From positions 1 through 64,000 of the forward strand of contig CAZOQS010000005.1 in NCBI GenBank assembly GCA_964582475.1: 64,000 bases of DNA, given 5' to 3'. The translations under genes were made by a program, and so were the position numbers. The notes beneath the pieces are model-generated. The model did no database searches. It worked only from the letters and a program-made list of their open reading frames with translations, and was not told where the DNA came from. Each line of letters opens with the position of its first letter. Within the stretch, counting starts at the first letter, position 1. This document shows positions 25,601-34,980 of this stretch, piece after piece. This DNA is from JAGOTP01 sp964582475 (GTDB taxonomy: Bacteria; Patescibacteriota; Patescibacteriia; 2-12-FULL-60-25).

Positions 25601-28600
25601 CGTTTGGCGTTCCTTGCGTGTAGTAGGTGCGATAACCCGCCGCGAGGAAGGTTGGTGGGTTCAATGGCGAGTAACCTGCTACTTCTTGACCCGTCTGGAA
25701 GAGTGGATCACGACCTGGAGCACGAGTATTGAGGGCGCTCGAGAACGGGGAGTAGCGTGCGTTATAGGCGATTCCTAAGACTGGAATTGTGAAACTTCCA
25801 TCCTTCCACACACGGTCGGTGAAGGCTGCATCCTGGTTTGAATCACGACTCACTACTTCCGCTAATTCACGACAGATATCTCCGTACTCCACACGTGGAT
25901 ACATGTAGATATAGTGCTCATCCGTTGCACCTGCGCCACCACAGGCTGTGACCCAGAATCCAGCAAGCGTCCACGAAGGTGACAGGCCAGACAATCCAGC
26001 CTCGTCGAGGGTTGATGAGATAGCTGCTGGGTTCGTGGTATCGACCTTCGACTGGAAGACCGCTCGCATAGAGAAGTACGGCTTTGTACTTTCACACTTT
26101 GCGTAGAATGGCGTCGTACGCAGCGTCTCAAAGGTACGCGTAGTGCGTGGAACGCCTGTTATGCTCGCTGGTGTAATAACCGCTGTTGTTGGGTCCGTCT
26201 GTGCAATCAACCCTACAAACTTCGGCTTACCATCTTCAGGACTCGTTCGATAGTCGGTTTGCCAGGTCTTGAAGAAACAGTTTTGGCCTCGGAAGCTAGA
26301 CATCGTCTCAACACACGTTCCACGCAGCACTGCCGGCCCATCTCCATTCTTCAAGATCTTTTCCGTTGAACGCGTCATGACTCCATCAAATTCTGAGTTG
26401 AATTTCTGCTGCCACTGCACGTCCGCTGGGCGCATCTGGTCCACCTCGTCATAGTCTGGGGTCTGAATATCATCCACCCAGTCCTGGTTATACCCACAGG
26501 CGAGACGACCAGTTGAGTTTGGCGTGCGGATAGGTGAGAACCCTACAAACCCAATCGTGTTGTCGGAAATCGCCAATTTGACTGCATCCTCTGTAGTCTC
26601 ATTCCGATCATAGTACCCTCTCGCAAACAACAATGGGTTGATCTTAAAGAAGGATTCTGTGTACTGCCGACCGGCTCCGCGACCCGTATTTACAAGGCGC
26701 AAGGCATTGTAGTCCTTAGCATTTGCCATATCACCACCCGAGTCGTCCTGGTCGTCATCCGTGTATTCACATTGATCCGCAACGTTCGAACCGTTTGGCC
26801 CACCGCCGTCGATCTTGGAACCCGCCTTGTTTCCTCCCGAACCTCCAGAGGCATTCGATACAAAGGCATCGTCAAAACGAAGCTCCTTAATTTCACCGGA
26901 GTATTTTCCAGCCGCATCCTTTGCAAAGAAGCTGTCCTCTACCACAATCGTCTTTGGCTTACGTGCATCCGACAGACAGTAGTACTGACCGGAGTTCTGA
27001 GGAGGCATGTAGCCCGCTGTCTGGTTGTAGTGATACGGATCTTTATCCCCATTCAACAACAAGGTCGGATTCCATGTCAGACATGGAGTCATCCCCTGGC
27101 TCGTTCCGATGGTACGCGTAAGATCACGCTCCAAACAGTTACCAAATGTTCCACGGACAAGCGTGTAGGTCTTGGCTGGCATACACTGACCACCCATTTC
27201 AGGAGGGCCACACAACTGTTCGGTATTCGCACTTTCAATCGCGTTTACGCGCGAACCAGAAGGAGCGGATCCATCCGTGGACGGAGCAGCTGGAGTTTCA
27301 CCCGTTGCTGGAGCAGCTGCATTTCCACCCATGTTGAAGATCTTGCTCGGAATACATCCTTGACCATCACGAGGACCACCCACACAGATACCCGGAGGGC
27401 TGGCATTCGAGAACTGGTTGTAGAATTTACTCACCGGCGCATTATCGTAGTCGACACGCTTATAGGTACAGCTACAGTCCTCTCCAAATTCACAGGTGTT
27501 CGCTGTCACGAAACCCGCGAGACGACGAACGGGTTTGGCTGGATTCTTCGTCGTATCCCATTCAGTGGTGAAGGAAGCTGGGAACGGTGCATCCTGTTCT
27601 GGCTGTGCACGACATTCCGCCGGTGGATAGGCCTGCGTCAAGAAGCCGTTGGTCGTTGGGTCAGCCAACGAGAATTTTTCTGCAACGTTATGGAAGTCGA
27701 GCAAGTCAGAGTTACTACGTACGGGCAGATAACAATTGACGGGTTTCCGATCGATAATTTCATTTCTGCGGAAATACCCAATACGACCAGAAGCTAAGTG
27801 CTTACACAGAAGCAGTGCTGGATTTGCGATCAAGAGCCCATCGGACGTATCCGTCGCATTTGTTACGTAGGGAGCGCCTGGAGCTCGATACTCACCTAAG
27901 ACTTTTGCCTGGATACTCGTCGGTCGCTCAGTATGTGAGTAGCGCTCACGCCCACCTGGTGCTGGCGTTATTGCAATCGGCGGCATGCTCACAGCAGCCG
28001 TCAAACGATAGTCCTGAGACAAGCGATACTGTGCATCTGGTACTGTCTTCGCCCCATCAACCGCTACACGAACGCTCTGCAAATCCATCACCTGGAAGGC
28101 GTTTGGAATGGAGTACCCCGAGTAATCCTTTTGACCAAGACCCATGCTGCGACTCGCGTAGTGTTTTGCGTCCAGGACCGCACCCTTTGTCAGGAAGGGT
28201 TCCGTCGTCGTCGAGCTTCGGTCTACGTAACTCGCACAGAATTGATCCCCTGCTTGACCCGTTCCCTTATCGCACAAGGCTGGAACGCTACAAATTTCCA
28301 CGTAACGGTTGGTCGATGGGTCCAACACCGTCTCTGAACTGCGGCAGCCTAGCCACTGGGAACATTCACGGTCAACCGATGTTTTGAGTAGCAAGTTCGA
28401 GTCGTTTGCACGATCGGGTGTTACCGCGTTACAACCTGCGACCGTACGCGTAACCCGAGTAGAGGTAACTGCAAAACAGAAGTCCGTCGTACAGCCCGGT
28501 GGTCGGAACGTCACCGTCGTTGGACTTACCACATCAGGAATACGACACTCGTCATCCGTCCGACATTCAGAAACGCTTGTCCAATCGTCTGTTGTAATTC

Positions 28601-31600
28601 GTTCAACTAAGGACTCAGCGCTCATTCCACTCCCCCCACGTCGTGCACGGTCATAAACCGTCTGTGTTCCCACACAGCGTCCCGTCTGACTACAGAGTGG
28701 ATTTTCAGGATTATTCCGACAATCAACAGGCGTCACCGGCTTGTACCCTTCTGCACGGTATTTCTCGTAACTTGCACGTGCATTGAAGTTCAATGCACCA
28801 CTACTCATGTCACGGAACAAGACACATCCACGACCGACGTCGACCGTTCCATTACAGCTCGAGGTGTCGAGGCGATCATTCTTGATATAGAAGTAGGACT
28901 TGCCTCCACGACGCGTTGGATCACTCGTATCGTTAATGTCCCGTAACTCTGTACATTCACCCGCCGCCTCTTCACAGGTTCCGACGTAGCCTTTGTACGT
29001 CGTGTCCCCTGAACGAGCGAGTCCATAGGAGTTTCCCCCTTCAAGGATATCTGGATAACACGGAGTCTCAGCAGAACCCTTCACATACCAACCAGCGAGA
29101 CGCGTTTCCGCGGGACCCGCTCCCCCTGAAAGCACTTCTGATTCGCGGTATTCACACACGCTAATCCCTGGATCACGGAAATATTCTTTCACTGATCCGT
29201 ATTTATACTCTGCACAGTACGCCTCCGATGGCTTACACAACGCCGACTTGTAGCGCGTGATGTCGTCCTTGAAGTAGACCGTTTCGTACGGCTTTTCTGA
29301 ATCCAAAGTCTGACGATCTGCGGAGAGTTTCGGCTTCCCGAACGCTCGACAGCTCATATTCTGTGAATCACAGCGCTTGTTCAAGTCATCGATCAAATAC
29401 AGAATGCGATCCGCAGGAAGCTTAATAACCGTAGGAAGATGACGTAGCGGATCGATTGGGTTTGGCTGAACGATCTCGCGACCATACGTTTCATCCGTAT
29501 TCCGCGTATCGATGAAGGCCGTACAGCCGATCGCCTCTTCACGACAGAGACGGGTGAAGCGTCGAGCATTTACCGTCTGATTCAATCGGTTTGTATAGGC
29601 CTTACAATTCAACATCGCCTGAGGCTCATCCGCTCCATCCAAGCCCTGATCACACTGAGCCGGAGTGGTCCACGTATTATTTCGGAGGTAGACGACATCT
29701 TGCACACGAACAACCGAGACCTCATCCAAGAAGAAGCCATAGCCCGCCCCGCGGAGCAATGGACCCGAGAACGTCAGAAGTGTGCTTGAGCTATTTGGAG
29801 CTCCTTCAAACAGACCGACGGTGAACCGTTGCCATTCTGGCGTCAGACGGACCGTACCAATGACCGCTTCTCCTGATCCATTTTCGGCTGATGTTCGTAC
29901 AACCAGAGTCGTCGATGTTGCAGGAACTTTTGCCCAGAACGTTGCACGATACAGAGATGTTTCGAGAGAAGCGAATGGAGCACGCGCACGGGCGAAGCCT
30001 GCGCCTCCCGGATCACCAACGCGTAGGGACTTGTCACCTACCAACAATGCTTCGGTCGAAGCGAGCACTCCCGCTGACTCAAATGGCGTAATTTCATCGC
30101 GGAACGATTGACTCAAGACCAGCTGACTATTCCCCGAGCTCGCACCCGTGAACATGCGACAACTCGTGGCACGCGCCTGACAAGAACGGCTCTCTGGCAA
30201 GAAGGCGCCGTAGGTACACTCGCTGCGGTCATTGAAGCGTCCGCCTGTTCGTTCACAGTCCGCGCGATTACTGCGAGCCAAGCGCAAGTCGATACATTCA
30301 TTGGTCGATAAAATCGTCTGCGAGAAGTAGCGGTAGTAAATACGGCCACGGGCATCGTAGAACTGACGACAATCTGGATCAGCCGCCGTGCGCCAGCTGG
30401 CTTCATTACAGGTATCTGGCTCTTTGAAGCTAATTTGATCTGCTTGAATCTTCGTCAAGATACGTGGACCAAGGTCGAATGGACCCATGTCCTTCTTCAA
30501 GCTCCATGTGCGCAATTGATACCCAACTGTATCTGCACCCTCCCAGGTGAAGTAGGTCTCTGAATCTGAGCCGGACTTTTCACAGGCGCGGAGGTAACTA
30601 TAGGTAGCCGTACCTCCATCCGTTCGACCGGTCTCGTCTACCACCGTGAAGGCCTCACAACCAACATCTTGCTGCGTACACTGACCAGCTGTTCGTGGAA
30701 TGAAGTAGGTGGAAGTCGCCTCTTCCGGATCGCTGAAGCGCGGATCCACATCCTTCACCAAGTCAAAGGACGAAGCGGACTTACGATATTCTGAATAACC
30801 AACACACATCGCGGGACACAAATCATTTTGTGACAAAATCGCCGGCACTTCTTGTCCTCCATCTTGATCACGATATCCCTGACAGCCCGCGTCTAACTGG
30901 TTACAGGTCTGCGCAAAAGCGTTACACAACGGTGAACGTGTCGTATCCGAAGCAGGTTTCGTACACTGGAGCTCATCTGGAGCGATCTTCATGAAGACCG
31001 CTGGCAGGCCGGCCGTAAATGTATCGATGAAGCCCGTTGCGTACTCCCCCTCTTCAAGCTGAATAGCATCCACAATCGCATTATTTCCGTTCATCTGAAG
31101 ATGTAGCGTCTGGGTCGAACTTGGCAATACGAACGAATAGTCGAATCGCTGCCACTCTTGGCTTAATTCAGGCGAGAGGGCCTTACGGAAGGAAGCACCG
31201 ACTCTACCGCCCACCACCTCCATCCCACTCCGATAGACCCGGCCCAACTCTGTAGTAGTAAGCCCACCCGCATTATTCGTAGGACCTTTTGTTGGAAGAA
31301 GATCGAACTGAACAAAGGCCGCCCCCGCCCTGGAACGTGCGTAGAAGGAGAATGCATACGTTCGGCCGCCACCCACCTTCATACTTTGCACGAGCACATC
31401 TGGCCGGACATCACGCTGAAGGAGGTAGCCCTTCTCCCCAAGATACGACGCATCAACCAGATCGGTTGAGCTGACCATCGGTGCCAAAGAGTACAGTGGA
31501 GGCGCCGCAACCTGATCAGACAAGAGGATATTCCAGCCCAACAAATGCGTTGAAGTCGTTGGATCGACTGCTTCAAACGACCCGTTAATCAGTAAGTTCA

Positions 31601-33689
31601 ATGTCGCTTTGCCCGGGGTGAACGCATACAAACGCGTACAGCCTTCATCTCCAGCCGGACACGAGTCTAAGCCTTTCGTGGCTGGAGACTGACTTGGAGC
31701 AGCCGCCTTAAAGTACATTCGATCTCCCGTTGACGTATTCGCCGCCCAATCCGCTCCTTCACTCGTGCCCGTTGCACGCGTGGTCGCATACCAGAGACAA
31801 CCAGCGTTCGACGCATCACACGCTGCACGATCGATCGTGTTGCGAAGATACCCAAGCTGCTTGTTAGCCGAGTCTGTATAGATACGACAGCTCGCGGCGT
31901 ATGCAGGACAGACATCGGCCTGGAAGCGGTAGACCGGTCGTTCGGCCATACAGTAGCCATACCCCCCTGTACATTCCCCCTTATCATTTCGTGCCAAACA
32001 GGTCTGGATATCCTGACATTCTTCTTTTCTGATAGGGAGCTTGGTTGATACAAGCGTGTCCGTATACCCCGTGAGCGTACATTGCTGAGGGAAGGAGGTG
32101 ATAACCCAGTTTGGATCGATCAAATGACAGAATGGATGTGCCTCGTCTAACTGACCCTGCGCATTACAATTCGTAAATGCCTTCGCAACTTCCTCAAGTT
32201 TGAGACATCCATCTGCGGTATCACAACGACGTTTGTTCGCCTCGCTGTTTGCAGCCAACTCAAAGCCAATCGGCAAAATGCGCATCAGACGCATCTTCTG
32301 CAGGTTTCCCGCGCAGTAGGCTTGCGTGTAGCACTGCGGATCTTGGTTTTCACGTGTACGTGTTTCTGGAATCAAACGCCAGTCGCCATGCAACCATCCT
32401 CGACTCAACGCTTCGCGAACTGTCACGCCACCTTCCTTGGTTACCGAGCGAATTGCCTGCACAAGCGACTGGTCCATGACACAGTTCCACGCTCCCCGTT
32501 GAGTCACGAGACACGTCTGCATCTGCGATACTACATCGTAGCTTGCGACCTGCTGCGCTGGCGGATTCTTTAAATCAATGTTTGCATTTCTTGCATCTGT
32601 TTTTCCATAAATCGCAACGGAGTCCGGACCGGAGAGGTCAAGCCGAGCCGATGGGGTGAATGATCCCCCCAAGCCCTTCTCGAAAATGCGCTGCATGAAC
32701 TTCGAGGTCAGCGTATTCAAGAAAATAGAAGCGGTGTATTGCGCCAACTGAATCGGCCCCGCCTCCCAGGCGTTCGACAAAATATTTCCAACCACCATCG
32801 ATTGGTCTGCGCCTGGCTTACGTACCACCTGTTCATTTGTTGCCTCCTCAATAACCGAGGCAGGCGTCCGAATGTTTCCTGAAATCAACCCTTCGAGTGG
32901 ACGGAAACCTCCCCCTTCTTGGCGCTGAGAGGCTGCATCCGTCACCTGACGCTGCGTGTCCGTCAAAAATCGGTTAAAGGTACTTGTGAGCGTGCCAAGC
33001 TGGCTTGTTCCCGGATCAAAGCTTTGCTGCAAATTACTAATAACGTCTCCATCGCTCATCGTGCGATAAAGCGTGTCGTAATTACTAAGCACCGTCTGGA
33101 AGTCACAGCGTGCCTGTGGACGGTTATAGCGACTCTGTGCCAGCCCACCGACGTTCGGAAGGTTCAAGTTCGGCGGTGTCGGGAACAGCTGACTCCCCAA
33201 CTCGCCCAACGAGACCTGCAAGCGCAAAAGCGTTGTTGGATCTTTTGGTTGACACAAATTAAACCCAATCCCCTGGAAGAAGCTTGAGTCACTCATGCTT
33301 GCCATGAATTCTCCAGCTGCATCACTTCCAACATTTGAGAGATATTCTCCGAATTTCCCATCAAAGAACAGCTTTCCCTGCCCTTTTCCACCCGTTGCAA
33401 TGTACTCCGCCGCGTCATATGCCATCTGACCCAAAAACAACTGCAACGCGTTTGTGAGTGCAACGACTCCCGCGCGCGTCAGCTGACTCATGATGTTCTT
33501 ATAGGTCGAGTTGGCCGCTTCTGGCACGTTAGCCGTAATCGCTACGAACATCCCTGGGCCTGTAACCGGAACAGGGATGTTCGGCGACTGCGCCAAGGCT
33601 GGCTGCAGTGGGCCTAAAGAAAGCGTTAACCCCGTCACGAGAGTGACGAGGGCGAACGCGACACGGCGGAAAGAACGCGAGAATTCCAT
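22656..33689 (-). CDS. Giant (3,677 aa) secreted cysteine-rich protein
   Basis: A Sec signal peptide (residues ~1-33, cut near ALAQ) leads into a very long extracellular chain. Visible parts: a helical N-terminal region (to ~400); two jelly-roll, CBM-like domains (~705-900, starting LLINGSFEAVDP; ~1195-1340); ten copies of C-x6-C-x2-[F/Y/L] between ~598 and ~1573 (for example CNQLDAGCQGY, CTQQDVGCEAF, CREEAIGCTAF); three copies of a C-x-GG-type motif (CVGGPRDGQGC, CDGGLKDGQEC); four copies of C-x2-D-x-[D/E]-C; and a PKD-like strand set near the C-terminus (ILIDWGDNQQQ). No transmembrane segment or sortase-like tail is evident. The many even-spaced cysteines need an oxidising exterior. It could be an adhesin or surface fibre for host contact; that is inference. 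It starts 7 nt after its upstream partner gene. Confidence 0.9.
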   Translation of the reverse strand: MEFSRSFRRVAFALVTLVTGLTLSLGPLQPALAQSPNIPVPVTGPGMFVAITANVPEAANSTYKNIMSQLTRAGVVALTNALQLFLGQMAYDAAEYIATGGKGQGKLFFDGKFGEYLSNVGSDAAGEFMASMSDSSFFQGIGFNLCQPKDPTTLLRLQVSLGELGSQLFPTPPNLNLPNVGGLAQSRYNRPQARCDFQTVLSNYDTLYRTMSDGDVISNLQQSFDPGTSQLGTLTSTFNRFLTDTQRQVTDAASQRQEGGGFRPLEGLISGNIRTPASVIEEATNEQVVRKPGADQSMVVGNILSNAWEAGPIQLAQYTASIFLNTLTSKFMQRIFEKGLGGSFTPSARLDLSGPDSVAIYGKTDARNANIDLKNPPAQQVASYDVVSQMQTCLVTQRGAWNCVMDQSLVQAIRSVTKEGGVTVREALSRGWLHGDWRLIPETRTRENQDPQCYTQAYCAGNLQKMRLMRILPIGFELAANSEANKRRCDTADGCLKLEEVAKAFTNCNAQGQLDEAHPFCHLIDPNWVITSFPQQCTLTGYTDTLVSTKLPIRKEECQDIQTCLARNDKGECTGGYGYCMAERPVYRFQADVCPAYAASCRIYTDSANKQLGYLRNTIDRAACDASNAGCLWYATTRATGTSEGADWAANTSTGDRMYFKAAAPSQSPATKGLDSCPAGDEGCTRLYAFTPGKATLNLLINGSFEAVDPTTSTHLLGWNILLSDQVAAPPLYSLAPMVSSTDLVDASYLGEKGYLLQRDVRPDVLVQSMKVGGGRTYAFSFYARSRAGAAFVQFDLLPTKGPTNNAGGLTTTELGRVYRSGMEVVGGRVGASFRKALSPELSQEWQRFDYSFVLPSSTQTLHLQMNGNNAIVDAIQLEEGEYATGFIDTFTAGLPAVFMKIAPDELQCTKPASDTTRSPLCNAFAQTCNQLDAGCQGYRDQDGGQEVPAILSQNDLCPAMCVGYSEYRKSASSFDLVKDVDPRFSDPEEATSTYFIPRTAGQCTQQDVGCEAFTVVDETGRTDGGTATYSYLRACEKSGSDSETYFTWEGADTVGYQLRTWSLKKDMGPFDLGPRILTKIQADQISFKEPDTCNEASWRTAADPDCRQFYDARGRIYYRYFSQTILSTNECIDLRLARSNRADCERTGGRFNDRSECTYGAFLPESRSCQARATSCRMFTGASSGNSQLVLSQSFRDEITPFESAGVLASTEALLVGDKSLRVGDPGGAGFARARAPFASLETSLYRATFWAKVPATSTTLVVRTSAENGSGEAVIGTVRLTPEWQRFTVGLFEGAPNSSSTLLTFSGPLLRGAGYGFFLDEVSVVRVQDVVYLRNNTWTTPAQCDQGLDGADEPQAMLNCKAYTNRLNQTVNARRFTRLCREEAIGCTAFIDTRNTDETYGREIVQPNPIDPLRHLPTVIKLPADRILYLIDDLNKRCDSQNMSCRAFGKPKLSADRQTLDSEKPYETVYFKDDITRYKSALCKPSEAYCAEYKYGSVKEYFRDPGISVCEYRESEVLSGGAGPAETRLAGWYVKGSAETPCYPDILEGGNSYGLARSGDTTYKGYVGTCEEAAGECTELRDINDTSDPTRRGGKSYFYIKNDRLDTSSCNGTVDVGRGCVLFRDMSSGALNFNARASYEKYRAEGYKPVTPVDCRNNPENPLCSQTGRCVGTQTVYDRARRGGSGMSAESLVERITTDDWTSVSECRTDDECRIPDVVSPTTVTFRPPGCTTDFCFAVTSTRVTRTVAGCNAVTPDRANDSNLLLKTSVDRECSQWLGCRSSETVLDPSTNRYVEICSVPALCDKGTGQAGDQFCASYVDRSSTTTEPFLTKGAVLDAKHYASRSMGLGQKDYSGYSIPNAFQVMDLQSVRVAVDGAKTVPDAQYRLSQDYRLTAAVSMPPIAITPAPGGRERYSHTERPTSIQAKVLGEYRAPGAPYVTNATDTSDGLLIANPALLLCKHLASGRIGYFRRNEIIDRKPVNCYLPVRSNSDLLDFHNVAEKFSLADPTTNGFLTQAYPPAECRAQPEQDAPFPASFTTEWDTTKNPAKPVRRLAGFVTANTCEFGEDCSCTYKRVDYDNAPVSKFYNQFSNASPPGICVGGPRDGQGCIPSKIFNMGGNAAAPATGETPAAPSTDGSAPSGSRVNAIESANTEQLCGPPEMGGQCMPAKTYTLVRGTFGNCLERDLTRTIGTSQGMTPCLTWNPTLLLNGDKDPYHYNQTAGYMPPQNSGQYYCLSDARKPKTIVVEDSFFAKDAAGKYSGEIKELRFDDAFVSNASGGSGGNKAGSKIDGGGPNGSNVADQCEYTDDDQDDSGGDMANAKDYNALRLVNTGRGAGRQYTESFFKINPLLFARGYYDRNETTEDAVKLAISDNTIGFVGFSPIRTPNSTGRLACGYNQDWVDDIQTPDYDEVDQMRPADVQWQQKFNSEFDGVMTRSTEKILKNGDGPAVLRGTCVETMSSFRGQNCFFKTWQTDYRTSPEDGKPKFVGLIAQTDPTTAVITPASITGVPRTTRTFETLRTTPFYAKCESTKPYFSMRAVFQSKVDTTNPAAISSTLDEAGLSGLSPSWTLAGFWVTACGGAGATDEHYIYMYPRVEYGDICRELAEVVSRDSNQDAAFTDRVWKDGSFTIPVLGIAYNARYSPFSSALNTRAPGRDPLFQTGQEVAGYSPLNPPTFLAAGYRTYYTQGTPNDKWAYLTNIFARVYRIYNFYESQVKNGDTACLGDGPNKGKACTPVVVNGVGTSPKCSLNGVCNVNRVALSGASDLSARRCNGLSGLNANVTCPSSDPEVCHTAPIQISPEGGIQLRQLPCMTSRGWNRVGALWSDGARTVDEATAAAAGAFRCASTPASLLREAEHPLHREYGGLVWDNRIQGAKCTRPTDQDGVIVGSEECPERIVNNLQIAQDSGAPRPGDVSSVIEIRAAGNRRMQASCVSRNASPVSATNPGRCRVSVPEYTIRTATSTFTQPAFDIDPLSGSYAYGQCTQDTECWFAQSNFWSATFNAGSNISIGAASIVRTNNCRDYVAVPCSAWQNYARQAGRTPPTDAQCRGLVSAGGDRGTGGMWACAMWYPGGGGPTSPENQLVPWPYANAPVRYPGAERVDIVFPPSVSAPGIPISGGPPANIRPGYVIGACVIPGRSSGATNTAGVCDGGLKDGQECSTSRVTDQPNVDCVGARSPDEETRANVCGQVSTRTGDGPWIPVSSCVIPGAGNTLGPVNPAAGINLNNDNNMCTHEQGYVPRPDLCPNPSDEYCGLIAYNVRNPDNSINPGAPVTPRMPTDVTLGLHKISYLLNEPADRATIDPYNATYIPRPPMVAAPDIQSCPTPGKCAVQGLNKISLNGSSEGVVSVPSSQAKTTMRFYAWAAHNQMPLRSILIDWGDNQQQKITDGKIKNHKPYCGARKECVITRGASVGEAISQKIETAGLTCNTDNDCPVGGGSCMPIGTCREKSHIQCATDKECQGGGTDKDVCQIRTMFGNSPEACEENYFEFTHLYTCGGPTSLPLCSSTGFTRTAPGQPTAIYRCERDPSRGCNPANSGTPTDGCAPGDRCIADLAPPGGCWDDQVQTCRFTPKVMVQDNWGWCTGECRAARDPGGAPMDNRTGSTPIALHPNGGCYSATPPGSAQPIRDNLSGVIRNEFKNECTVDFPNGANASLRPWIVYPGSINLRSSR

Positions 33690-33695
33690 AGGGCG

Positions 33696-34439
33696 CTAAG
33701 GGGTGGGTTGAAGAGAAGGAGAGGGAGCCGTTGTAGAAACAGAACTAGACACACTCGGAGAAGCTGCGGCTCGAGCTGACTGAATACGGAGCGCTTCCTG
33801 ATAGGACATGCGATACGCTTGCATCACCGCCTCATCCGAAAGCGTTGCAAGCTGATCCGCTGGCAACAATCCCTGAGAGCGAATGTAGGCGCGTGTATCT
33901 TCCGCGGTCATGCTCTCAGGCACCTTTGGATTTACAATAAATTCTTCCACACCCGTCTGAGGTGGCTGAGCCCCTGATCGAACTGCTGCTAAGTTCGCAT
34001 CCGCTTCGGCAACAAACGTAGATGTCGCTGCTTGCGGAACAGAGGCCTGAAGATCAAAACAATCTTTTCCTTGGGGACAATTTGGATCTTCGTTTTGCGC
34101 AATCTCTTCCGCGTCTGAAGCCCCGTCCGAATCGCTATCCGCTAAATAGGCTGATGTGAGATAGACATACTGCTCGTCGTAATCTGAGATCCCATCCCGA
34201 TCGGTGTCTTTCAGCTTTAATTCACCTTGTGTTTTTTCATCATTTTCAAAATTCTGCGTTCGAATTTGAATGGCCCGTGTGAGATTTTGGCGCGACACGA
34301 GAAACGGCTTGCGTACATTGGAGCGTAACTGTGACATGCCTCCAAACACTAAAAAAAGACAACAGACGCTCAGCGACGTGATCGCTAATTTCTGTTCAAA
34401 ACTCAGCTTGGACCAACGATCACGTAAAAGGTTCACCAT
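33696..34439 (-). CDS. Membrane-anchored protein with calcium-binding (TSP3-like) repeats
   Basis: A 247-aa protein with a single N-terminal membrane anchor (residues ~18-36), an external part with two acidic calcium-loop repeats (DTDRDGISDYDE ~80-91, DSDSDGASDAEE ~100-111), a NCPQGKDC cysteine pair, and a Ser/Pro/Ala-rich tail. It is 6 nt upstream of the giant gene (TAGCGCCCTATG), so the two form an operon. It may help export, anchor or order the giant protein at the surface. Similar calcium loops occur in the L,D-transpeptidase at 11.2-11.9 kb. Confidence 0.85.
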   Translation of the reverse strand: MVNLLRDRWSKLSFEQKLAITSLSVCCLFLVFGGMSQLRSNVRKPFLVSRQNLTRAIQIRTQNFENDEKTQGELKLKDTDRDGISDYDEQYVYLTSAYLADSDSDGASDAEEIAQNEDPNCPQGKDCFDLQASVPQAATSTFVAEADANLAAVRSGAQPPQTGVEEFIVNPKVPESMTAEDTRAYIRSQGLLPADQLATLSDEAVMQAYRMSYQEALRIQSARAAASPSVSSSVSTTAPSPSLQPTP

Positions 34440-34460
34440 ACATGGTACAAGGTTGGGACC

Positions 34461-34466
34461 AGTATA
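34461..34466 (-). promoter_or_regulatory. Extended -10 promoter element for the giant-protein operon
   Basis: Minus-strand TGTTATACT gives an extended -10 (TGn plus TATACT at 34461-34466); no good -35 is seen at the usual distance. The start would be near 34454, about 15 nt before the ATG at 34439. Confidence 0.5.
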
Positions 34467-34539
34467 ACAGATTCAATCGAGACAAGAAACGCAGAAGCGT
34501 GTGGATGACCCGTCACGCACCATGGTACAATCCTCCTGT

Positions 34540-34962
34540 ATGGCGCTCGCCTCCTTCTTCTCTCCTCCCGTCCAAGCCCAAGAGCCCGTCGTCGACCGCT
34601 GGCAAGAACTCAGCGAACAAGAGGGTGAACTCGGCGTCGACATTTTTCGCCAAGGAGATCTCTTGTTTATTCGTTCAACTCTGGCCGGTGTGGAACCAGA
34701 AGATTTAGACGTCTCGATCGATGGCGACTTGCTCACGATTCGGGGAGCCCGTCGTATGCCCCACGATGTCCGTGAAGAAGATTGGTTTCATCAGGAGTGT
34801 TATTGGGGAAGCTTTAGTCGCTCCATCGTTCTCCCCCTCGACGTCTACCCAGAACGAGCCGAGGCCAGCCTCCATCAGGGAGTCCTGACGCTCCGTCTCC
34901 CGATCCGCATGCACCACAGACGCCTAGAGATCCACCCCATGGAACAAACGCACGCTTCGTAG
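34540..34962 (+). CDS. Small heat-shock protein (Hsp20/alpha-crystallin family)
   Basis: An ATP-independent holdase that keeps unfolding proteins soluble. On the chosen start the product has 140 aa: a short N-terminal arm, then the alpha-crystallin domain (~30-125) with FIRSTLAGVEPEDLDVSI and the family signature A-x3-GVLTLRLP near residue 112, and a short tail with an LEIHP motif. The start at 34540 is preceded by TGT, and a -10-like TACAAT lies 8 nt before it; an ATG at 34522 and a GTG at 34501 are alternatives. It leads a plus-strand unit with the 75-aa gene and the VanW gene. Confidence 0.85.
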   Translation: MALASFFSPPVQAQEPVVDRWQELSEQEGELGVDIFRQGDLLFIRSTLAGVEPEDLDVSIDGDLLTIRGARRMPHDVREEDWFHQECYWGSFSRSIVLPLDVYPERAEASLHQGVLTLRLPIRMHHRRLEIHPMEQTHAS

Positions 34963-34980
34963 TAGGCTCGGAGGAACTGT

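Noticed and set aside
26772..27797. 341-aa plus-strand frame inside the giant gene
   Set aside because: Antisense shadow; the minus frame continues without a break and has coherent cysteine motifs.
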